Assembly: GCA_002297865.1 (NCBI GenBank)
Contig: DBKX01000375.1
Location: 2,782-8,895, forward strand
Direction: 5' to 3'
From: Lachnoclostridium sp. UBA739
GTDB taxonomy: Bacteria; Bacillota_A; Clostridia; Lachnospirales; Lachnospiraceae
Length of the DNA: 6,114 nucleotides
Shown here one piece after another: positions 1 through 5,008 of this stretch. Position 1 is the stretch's first letter, and each line of letters begins with the position of its first letter. The translations under genes and the position numbers were made by a program. The notes below the pieces were generated by a model, which made no database searches, was not told the origin of the DNA, and worked only from the letters and a program-made list of their open reading frames with translations.

Positions 1-518
1 ACTATGGTGTTTCAGATACTATGACATTATTCAAGTCTATTACCAACAAAAAAGCCCTTATTGGATTTGATTTCATTCTGCATCATGATATAAGCAATGT
101 GATCCCAGGTGAAATTAATATGGAATTTCTTTATAAAGTGGGAGATAAGTTACCTTTTGAGCTGTCACGTTCACTTAAAAAGGCAGTGGAACGTTTTGCT
201 GCCAAAAACAGTGACATGGAAGAAAAACAGAAAGGACGCCGTTTTAATCCAGATGAACTAGTTATACACGGTAAGCTGAACAATGAATATACAGATATTG
301 AGAGGACGGTCGCATTTACTTATGCAGCAGTGCTTGACCTTAATGAAATTGATGTATTTGAGAACTTCAATTCCATGGGTGGTGATTCAATTATTGCAGC
401 TGAAGTACTAAAGCAGTTGAATATACAATATAATGATATGCTCAATATTTCGGATATGTTTACATATCCATGTGTAATTGAGATGGCTGATCATATAGCT
501 GAGCTTGTTTCAAAATAA
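1..518 (+). CDS. C-terminal end of a PKS/NRPS megasynthase, terminal carrier (PCP/ACP) domain; 5' partial
   Basis: The reading frame is open to the left edge (first full codon at position 3, before the ATG at 21), so this is the tail of a longer protein rather than a 165-residue one. Counting from the ATG at 21, residues ~78-162 form a thiolation domain: the NNEYTDIE segment, then NFNSMGGDSI, in which Ser123 (codon 387-389) is the expected 4'-phosphopantetheine attachment site. The GGDS form is typical of NRPS-style carriers and of carriers in hybrid lines. Residues ~1-60 (containing GFDFILHHD and IPGEIN) resemble the linker that follows a ketoreductase domain in PKS modules; this part is weaker. 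A charged stretch (~60-77) separates the two. The carrier would hold the acyl or peptidyl intermediate as a thioester in the cytoplasm. As the last domain of its protein, with no thioesterase fused to it, it must pass its chain to a separate partner. Carrier call is firm; the upstream domain identity is inference. Confidence 0.85.
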   Translation, partial: YGVSDTMTLFKSITNKKALIGFDFILHHDISNVIPGEINMEFLYKVGDKLPFELSRSLKKAVERFAAKNSDMEEKQKGRRFNPDELVIHGKLNNEYTDIERTVAFTYAAVLDLNEIDVFENFNSMGGDSIIAAEVLKQLNIQYNDMLNISDMFTYPCVIEMADHIAELVSK

Positions 519-523
519 AATGA

Positions 524-565
524 AATGTCACATCTGATTTGTTCTTACAAATTGGATGTGATATT
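524..565 (+). promoter_or_regulatory. Strong intercistronic RNA hairpin
   Basis: Arms 524-542 and 547-565 can pair over 19 consecutive positions around a 4-nt loop (543-546, TCTT), with three G-U wobbles (527-562, 535-554, 536-553) and no mismatch. It starts six bases after the carrier-protein stop codon and ends about 50 bases before the next gene's preferred start. No run of T follows (the next bases are CAGAGATAGG), so it is not a textbook Rho-independent terminator. Protection of the upstream mRNA 3' end, or partial attenuation before the membrane-protein gene, are the likelier roles. Confidence 0.6.
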
Positions 566-601
566 CAGAGATAGGTTTAAAAATGTAAAAAAGGAAAGAC
601 T

Positions 602-607
602 AGGAGG
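602..607 (+). promoter_or_regulatory. Ribosome binding site AGGAGG deciding a GTG start
   Basis: A perfect AGGAGG lies 7 nt before GTG 615, in frame with the membrane-protein ORF. The longer ATG start at 525 has no Shine-Dalgarno sequence and lies inside the hairpin stem. A TTG at 612 is also in frame but only 4 nt from the site. Confidence 0.8.
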
Positions 608-614
608 TAGTTTG

Positions 615-1163
615 GTGAGGGAAACACGTGTAATAATCAAAGTAGGGAAAGTATTTGCAAGTATAGCAGCAGTAATAATGCTGATAGCAGGAATCTTAAT
701 TCTAATTACTGCCATTCAGCAAGCAATGATGGGGGCTGGTAAAATTGCAGAATGCGGTAACATAAGCATATACGGATTACTTGGTAGTGAAGAAAATTCC
801 ACAGTAATCTCAAATAGTGTGATGATTGTAGGTGCAATTCTTTGTTTCTTAGAAGCAGCAGCAGCATCTTTGGTTAATTTATGCCTAAAAAAGGTTCTTA
901 ACGATGGAGAAATATTTAATCAACAGAATGAAAAGAGAATAAGAAATCTTGGAATTGTTTTAACTGTGGTATTTGCAGTAGTAAACATGATTTTAGCACT
1001 CTATGTAAATTATAATGATATTATATTTAAACATGAATATGCTGATAAACTTATAAAGCAATTAGGTTCTGCCTGTATGTTTTCCGTTGGAGTTGGTGTG
1101 GTTTTTATTATTTTATCGGTATTTATTAAGGCAGGATATGAAGAACGTAATGTTAGCAAATAA
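615..1163 (+). CDS. Four-helix membrane protein, DUF2975-like
   Basis: Hypothetical integral membrane protein of 182 residues, starting at GTG 615 because of the perfect AGGAGG at 602-607. Four hydrophobic segments are visible at about residues 10-34, 66-91, 112-132 and 151-171. The stretch between the second and third helices (GEIFNQQNEKRIRNLG, ~98-113) resembles the characteristic 'G-x-x-F, N-x-x-R-[LI]-R-x-x-G' region of DUF2975 proteins such as the YoaS type. That family has no well-established biochemical function, and its members are often encoded beside a small Xre-type regulator; no such gene is seen here. No ATP-binding, peptidase or transporter motif is visible. The stop codon is directly followed by the next gene's ribosome binding site, so the two are almost certainly co-transcribed. 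A role in immunity, export or membrane association of the pathway is possible but only inferred from position. Family call moderate; membrane topology firm. Confidence 0.7.
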   Translation: MRETRVIIKVGKVFASIAAVIMLIAGILILITAIQQAMMGAGKIAECGNISIYGLLGSEENSTVISNSVMIVGAILCFLEAAAASLVNLCLKKVLNDGEIFNQQNEKRIRNLGIVLTVVFAVVNMILALYVNYNDIIFKHEYADKLIKQLGSACMFSVGVGVVFIILSVFIKAGYEERNVSK

Positions 1164-1165
1164 AT

Positions 1166-1170
1166 GGAGG
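1166..1170 (+). promoter_or_regulatory. Ribosome binding site GGAGG deciding the start of the AT-like gene
   Basis: GGAGG lies 8 nt before ATG 1179. The in-frame ATG at 1164 overlaps this site and directly abuts the previous stop, so it cannot use it. ATG 1179 also begins the protein with MRLAVNFP, the usual place for FabD-type enzymes to start. Confidence 0.8.
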
Positions 1171-1178
1171 ATATTACA

Positions 1179-2063
1179 ATGCGCTTAGCCGTAAATTTTC
1201 CAGATGAAATGTCTTTCTATACTGGTATGGGAAGAGAGTTGTATGAGAATTATCCTGCTACTCGAAAAATGTTTAGGCGATTAAAAAAATATGCAGGATA
1301 TGATCTAAAAAGATTTATATATGACAATGATATGAAATTGTCTGAAAATCAGAAACGTATAGCGGTACTTGTTACCAGTATCGCTATATACAGAGAATGG
1401 CAGAATACATCCGACATTAGACCTGATTATCTGTGTGGAAAAGGGATTGGATACATAAGTGCGTTAGTTTGTGGAGGGAAACTTCCTCTATGGTATGCTG
1501 TATGGAGAATGAGAAGAGGGAAAATACATAAGCCGTCCTTTACTGAAGTAAGTGAGACAATATGTAATACAGAAGAGAGAGATAAAAATAATGCATTGGA
1601 TTGTGAAGTATTGCTTGAAATAGGACCTTCTTCTCATACAACAGAGACAGAACAGATAAATCAATCTAAGTCACAACTTAAAGTTTATTTTGACAATCCT
1701 CATGATTCATCATTTATCTTGGACAATATCAAGAACCAAAAGTTATTTAATTATCTTTATGCAGCGAGAAGGCTGTCTGGGATAGCTGTCGCAACACAAA
1801 ATCATTCTGCAAATTCCGAGGATTATATACAACTAGATACAGCATATATGGAATTGACACAAAGAATTAGTAATGCATTAAAAGAAAAATATGAAAGGAA
1901 TCGTCCATTTACTGAAGACGGTTTCAAAGAATGTGCAGAAGATTTAAAAAATATATTGTATATAAAGAAAGTGAATCGTGAAGAAGTATCAGAACAATTT
2001 GTAGCGCTTCAAAATGAAACAGGAATTAATATGCGTGAATTTTTTGAAGAATGGATATTATAG
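1179..2063 (+). CDS. Degenerate malonyl-CoA:ACP acyltransferase (FabD/trans-AT-like), predicted catalytically inactive
   Basis: The N-terminal ~115 residues follow the FabD/trans-AT pattern closely: MRLAVNFP, YTGMGRELYENYP (~14-26), YDLKRFIY (~41-48), SIAIYREW, RPDYLCGKGIGYISALV (~81-97) and a retained Arg in MRRGK (~111-115). The catalytic motifs are lost. GQGSQ is replaced by DEMSF (~9-13). The nucleophile motif GHSLG reads GKGIG (87-91), so the Ser position is Gly89 (codon GGG, 1443-1445) and the adjacent His is Lys. Only ~30 residues separate MRRGK from LLEIGP (145-150), against ~130 in FabD, so the small subdomain and the segment carrying the catalytic His are missing. A helical C-terminal extension (~188-294, with NYLYAARRLSGIAV) follows. 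The frame is intact over 294 residues with a good ribosome binding site, which argues against plain decay. It follows the membrane-protein gene by 15 nt. A carrier-binding or scaffold role is inference; malonyl transfer by the usual mechanism looks impossible. Confidence 0.8.
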   Translation: MRLAVNFPDEMSFYTGMGRELYENYPATRKMFRRLKKYAGYDLKRFIYDNDMKLSENQKRIAVLVTSIAIYREWQNTSDIRPDYLCGKGIGYISALVCGGKLPLWYAVWRMRRGKIHKPSFTEVSETICNTEERDKNNALDCEVLLEIGPSSHTTETEQINQSKSQLKVYFDNPHDSSFILDNIKNQKLFNYLYAARRLSGIAVATQNHSANSEDYIQLDTAYMELTQRISNALKEKYERNRPFTEDGFKECAEDLKNILYIKKVNREEVSEQFVALQNETGINMREFFEEWIL

Positions 2064-2072
2064 TAATTGGAA

Positions 2073-2115
2073 TTGTATCAGTAGAGAATACGCTGAATCA
2101 TTAATACTGATATAA
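2073..2115 (+). repeat. Inverted repeat after the AT-like gene
   Basis: TATCAGTA (2076-2083) and TACTGATA (2105-2112) are exact inverted copies. The stem extends outward to 2073 and 2115 through one G-U pair, giving 11 pairs around a 21-nt loop. There is no T-tract after it. It may stabilise the 3' end of the upstream transcript or be a protein-binding site; the role is unknown. Confidence 0.4.
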
Positions 2116-2143
2116 GTAAAGCAGATAAGTAACAAGAAAATGA

Positions 2144-2202
2144 AAAATAAGAGCTGAAAGTCGGTTAGATTAATCTAGATATATCACTATCAGCTCTATT
2201 TT
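2144..2202 (+). terminator. Possible (bidirectional) terminator-like stem-loop
   Basis: GAGCTGAAAGT (2151-2161) pairs with ACTATCAGCTC (2186-2196) with one A-A mismatch. The stem continues outward as AAAATA (2144-2149) with TATTTT (2197-2202), leaving A2150 bulged. The 24-nt loop contains a 12-bp palindrome (2166-2177, TAGATTAATCTA). The + strand T-tract is short (CTATTTT); the - strand would give a longer T-rich tail. It could end or attenuate transcription from the carrier/membrane/AT genes before the ketosynthase gene. The large loop and weak T-tract keep this tentative. Confidence 0.45.
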
Positions 2203-2218
2203 AAAAGGAATAAATCAC

Positions 2219-2252
2219 GTCAAAGCCTGAAAGACAATAGTTAAGGCTTGAC
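2219..2252 (+). promoter_or_regulatory. Leader hairpin just upstream of the ketosynthase ribosome binding site
   Basis: GTCAAAGCCT (2219-2228) and AGGCTTGAC (2244-2252) form nine pairs with one bulged A and a 15-nt loop. The stem ends 5 nt before the Shine-Dalgarno sequence at 2258, so its folding could influence translation of the ketosynthase gene. No ligand-binding riboswitch or T-box pattern is recognised. Confidence 0.4.
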
Positions 2253-2257
2253 AGAAT

Positions 2258-2265
2258 AGGAAGGA
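2258..2265 (+). promoter_or_regulatory. Ribosome binding site for the GTG-started ketosynthase gene
   Basis: AGGAAGGA lies 7 nt before GTG 2273. It supports the non-ATG start, after which the protein begins with the helical preamble normal for a PKS ketosynthase. Confidence 0.7.
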
Positions 2266-2272
2266 AAATTAA

Positions 2273-4207
2273 GTGGCTGATTCTAACAGGCTATCGAAGT
2301 TTGTGCTGGAAGAACTTCAGGCAAATCGTATAGGTAAAGAATTTGCGATATCTTTAATAAAAAAAATAAATGAGCGAGAAGATATTGCGATTATTGGGAT
2401 GGGATGTAAGGTAGCTGATGCTGAGAGCTATGATGAGTATTGGGACCTGATAGTGAATAAAAAGACAACGATAAAAAGATGCACGAGTAAGAGAGTAGAT
2501 CTAGTTCGAGATATATTTCCAAAAAGTTTTACAAATGATGAGCGTAAATATTCGAAGGGAACATATTTTGACGATATTGACATGTTTGATGCTAACTTTT
2601 TTTCTATGGGGGAAGAGGAGGCAACCATGCTTGGTCCAGGACATAGATTGATGTTGCAGACAGTATACAAGACCTTGGAGGATGGAGGTTATCTTGGTCA
2701 GAATAATGAAGATAACAAAACAGGTATATTTGTTGGTACTAACTTTGCCAAAGATATGTTGTACTCCTATTCAGGTATTGAGTTAAGACACTATGGTTTT
2801 GATTTTACGTTTGAGCATATGCTCGGAAATTGGAGCAGCGGTCTTTCTACAAAATTAGCAAGTATTTTAGATTTAAAAGGTGGCGCCTATTCAGTGGATG
2901 CAAGTTGTCCATCGGCAGCAGTTGCTATCTATAACGCATGTATGGCTTTAAAGAGCAAACAATGCAGTATGGCAGTAGCAGGAGGTTTAATGCTGGATAT
3001 TGTTCCAATTAAAAGAATGGGCGGTTCGGGGTCTATGTTTACTCATGAGGACAATGTGATATCAAGAAACTATGATAGCGATCCAGGAGGTGCTTATGCA
3101 GGAGAAGCTTGTGGTGCATTACTTTTAAAACCCCTTGACAAGGCACTTGAAGATGGCGATAGGATACATGGTATTATCTGTGGTGCATCATTTAATAATA
3201 ATGGTGCAAATGGTTCTTTTACACAGGGGAGTTCAGAGGATGTAAAAAAGGTAATCATTACTGCAATAAAGAATGCTCAGATTTCTGCTGAAGATATTGA
3301 TTTTCTAGAAGGGGAAGGAATTATAAATAAGATTGAGGAAGGATTGGAGGTTTCTGGATTTATTGATGCTTTCCAAACTTTTGGTGATAAGAGACAGTTT
3401 TGCGGACTTGGAAGTATATCTCCTAATCTAGGTTATCTTCAGGCCTCTATAGGTGTGTTGCAGATGATTAAGATTCTTATGGCAATGAAACATGAAACGA
3501 TACCTCCACAATGTCATTTCAGTGAACCGACAGAAATGGTCAATTTTATAAAATCACCATTCTATATTAATACAGATCCTAAGAAGTGGGAGAAAAGAGG
3601 AGATAAACCGAGATACGCTGCGAGTTATGCATATGGATATGGTGGAAATAATCTATTTACAGTGGTAAAGGAACCACCCGAGATACCACATTCAACTGTA
3701 GAAGGGAGTAAGGAATTGTTTGTTCTGTCAGCAGCAACAGATAAATCATTTGATAAATACATCCGAGCATACATAGACTTTTTATCTGATGATTCTCAAG
3801 AAGTGGGATTGGCAGAAATATGCTATACAGCTTCCGTATGCAGGATATTAAGACCAGAATGTAGATTAGCAGTAGTGGCAGATAGCAAGGAGTCACTTCT
3901 TAAAATCCTAAAAGAGTATGTAACAGAAGGGATTGCATCTGACAATTTATTTATAGGGATTATGCCGAATCATTCGATGGAGATAAATCGTAAAAAGACC
4001 AGAATATCATCAAAAGATAAGGAGCTTTATGAACTTGCGCAAGGTTTTTGTAGCGGGAACGATTATGATTTTAAAGAACTTTATGAAGGAAGAAAAATCA
4101 TCAAATGTCAGTTGCCAGCTTATCCTTTTGATAAGGCATCTTATTGGACGAAAAAGAGAAATAGGAACATTTTAAAAATCCTTATGAATAACAAACAGAA
4201 AGGGTAA
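2273..4207 (+). CDS. Stand-alone PKS ketosynthase with post-KS linker; Cys kept, both catalytic His lost (KS0-like)
   Basis: The 644-residue protein has three parts. Residues 1-35 are a helical preamble as seen before PKS ketosynthases. Residues ~36-466 are a KS domain: DIAIIGMGCKV (37-47), HRLMLQTVYKTLEDGGY (124-140), VDASCPSAAVA (208-218), and GYGGNN (455-460). Residues ~480-625 are the post-KS linker, ending in LPAYPFDKASYW, the 'LPTYPF-x-RERYW' signature of PKS linkers. The nucleophile Cys212 (codon 2906-2908) is present. The EAHGTGT motif reads EGEGIIN, placing Glu348 (codon 3314-3316) at the first His. The KSNIGH motif reads SPNLGY, placing Ser384 at the Lys and Tyr388 (codon 3434-3436) at the second His. 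Decarboxylative condensation needs both His residues, so this should not elongate chains; it could still hold or transfer an acyl group on Cys212. No AT, KR or carrier domain is fused. The stop overlaps the thioesterase region (TAATG), indicating co-translation. Confidence 0.9.
   Translation: MADSNRLSKFVLEELQANRIGKEFAISLIKKINEREDIAIIGMGCKVADAESYDEYWDLIVNKKTTIKRCTSKRVDLVRDIFPKSFTNDERKYSKGTYFDDIDMFDANFFSMGEEEATMLGPGHRLMLQTVYKTLEDGGYLGQNNEDNKTGIFVGTNFAKDMLYSYSGIELRHYGFDFTFEHMLGNWSSGLSTKLASILDLKGGAYSVDASCPSAAVAIYNACMALKSKQCSMAVAGGLMLDIVPIKRMGGSGSMFTHEDNVISRNYDSDPGGAYAGEACGALLLKPLDKALEDGDRIHGIICGASFNNNGANGSFTQGSSEDVKKVIITAIKNAQISAEDIDFLEGEGIINKIEEGLEVSGFIDAFQTFGDKRQFCGLGSISPNLGYLQASIGVLQMIKILMAMKHETIPPQCHFSEPTEMVNFIKSPFYINTDPKKWEKRGDKPRYAASYAYGYGGNNLFTVVKEPPEIPHSTVEGSKELFVLSAATDKSFDKYIRAYIDFLSDDSQEVGLAEICYTASVCRILRPECRLAVVADSKESLLKILKEYVTEGIASDNLFIGIMPNHSMEINRKKTRISSKDKELYELAQGFCSGNDYDFKELYEGRKIIKCQLPAYPFDKASYWTKKRNRNILKILMNNKQKG
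4199..4204 (+). promoter_or_regulatory. Ribosome binding site inside the ketosynthase gene end
   Basis: AAAGGG overlaps the last ketosynthase codons. It lies 8 nt before ATG 4213 but only 2 nt before ATG 4207 (which overlaps the TAA stop), so 4213 is the better-placed thioesterase start. Confidence 0.5.
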
Positions 4208-4212
4208 TGTTT

Positions 4213-4929
4213 ATGTACAATATAAAATTATTTTGTATTCCTTATTCAGGTGGTAACGCAGGGGTATATTACAAATGGAAGAATTCACTTTTACCTGGAA
4301 TCAATCTTTGCCCCATTGAAGTTGCAGGACATGGACGAAGAATAAAGGAAGGTTTTTATGACGATGTGGAGGCAGCCGCAGATGACCTTAGCGAGGAAAT
4401 TTTACGTGAATTAAAAGAGGATGAACCTTATGCAATCTTTGGGCATAGCTTAGGAGCTTTGATTACTTTTGAGGTTTATTATGCATTGAAAAGAAAGGGA
4501 GCACATGAGCCTGTGCATATTTTTTTCTCAGGAAGAAAGTCTCCAGACGATATAGGTGTGCCTACAGCGACGTATAAGCTTCCAGAAAAAGAGTTTATGG
4601 AAAAGGTCTCTTGGTATGGAGGAGGGACTGGAGAAATTATGCAAAATCGAGAATTACTCAATGTATTTGTGCCGATTCTCAGGGCAGATTTCCGTATTGG
4701 TGAAACGTATGAATATAAGCCACATTCTGAGAAAATTAAGTGCGATATAACTATTATGAATGGAACAGAAGATGGCAGTGTAATGACATGTGACCTTGAA
4801 AGATGGAAACAACATGCAGAGAAGAAATGTGGTTTTGAACGTGTTAAAGGAAGCCACTTTTTTATTATAGAAAATATTGAAGAAACCGTTGCAATTATAA
4901 ATAATGTACTAAAAGAAAGATTATCATAG
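4213..4929 (+). CDS. Type II thioesterase (editing hydrolase of PKS/NRPS lines)
   Basis: An alpha/beta-hydrolase of 238 residues, the usual size for external type II thioesterases such as SrfAD. These proteins hydrolyse wrong or stalled acyl groups from carrier domains and restore the free phosphopantetheine arm; some release finished products or intermediates. Visible landmarks: KLFCIPYSGGNAG at the N-terminus (oxyanion loop), EVAGHGRR (~36-43), the nucleophile elbow GHSLG (77-81, Ser79), NGTEDG with Asp187, and the catalytic His215 in KGSHFFI. The lid-region pattern (LPEKEF, then PILRADFR) also fits the family. All three catalytic residues are present, in contrast to the damaged KS and AT upstream. 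ATG 4213 is chosen on Shine-Dalgarno spacing; ATG 4207, overlapping the ketosynthase stop, would add two residues. Gene overlap or near-overlap with the ketosynthase gene implies one operon. The target carrier is probably the one encoded at the left edge, by inference. Confidence 0.92.
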   Translation: MYNIKLFCIPYSGGNAGVYYKWKNSLLPGINLCPIEVAGHGRRIKEGFYDDVEAAADDLSEEILRELKEDEPYAIFGHSLGALITFEVYYALKRKGAHEPVHIFFSGRKSPDDIGVPTATYKLPEKEFMEKVSWYGGGTGEIMQNRELLNVFVPILRADFRIGETYEYKPHSEKIKCDITIMNGTEDGSVMTCDLERWKQHAEKKCGFERVKGSHFFIIENIEETVAIINNVLKERLS

Positions 4930-4994
4930 TTTAATAAAATTTAGGGTGTTGAAAGAAACCATGTAGTAGCAAAGTCGCTATATTTACGATAAAC

Positions 4995-5000
4995 AGGAGG
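4995..5000 (+). promoter_or_regulatory. Ribosome binding site of the oxoamine synthase gene
   Basis: A perfect AGGAGG lies 8 nt before ATG 5009. The 79-nt gap after the thioesterase shows only a weak 4-bp hairpin (TAGC 4967-4970 with GCTA 4977-4980) and no convincing promoter or terminator, so read-through from the thioesterase is likely. Confidence 0.8.
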
Positions 5001-5008
5001 AAACAAAT

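Noticed and set aside
525..614. ATG 525 as the start of the membrane-protein gene (30 extra residues)
   Set aside because: There is no Shine-Dalgarno sequence before it, it lies inside the 19-bp hairpin stem, and the perfect AGGAGG at 602-607 is ideally spaced for GTG 615.
855..869. GCA-rich trinucleotide run in the membrane-protein gene
   Set aside because: It encodes an Ala-rich stretch of a transmembrane helix and is too short to be a meaningful repeat.
1164..1178. ATG 1164 as the start of the AT-like gene
   Set aside because: It overlaps the ribosome binding site GGAGG and has none of its own; ATG 1179 fits spacing and family start.
1179..2063. AT-like gene as a frameshifted or truncated pseudogene
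   Set aside because: The frame is continuous with a good ribosome binding site and both the N-terminal fold and the LLEIGP region are in the same frame, so an intact variant protein is more likely than a broken gene.
2248..2253. Perfect TTGACA as a -35 promoter box before the ketosynthase gene
   Set aside because: At 17 nt spacing the -10 position falls on AAGTGG at the start codon, so no -10 box exists. The bases are also part of the leader hairpin arm.
2428..2670. Minus-strand ORFs at 2428-2670, 3657-3896, 4479-4661, 4654-4857 and 5486-5701, and the + strand ORF at 4556-4750
   Set aside because: All lie within strongly supported + strand genes, have no recognisable domains, and look like shadow frames.
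4949..4984. TTGAAA and TATATT as a promoter for the oxoamine synthase gene
   Set aside because: The spacer is 24 nt, too long for a sigma-A promoter; no better pair is seen in this gap.
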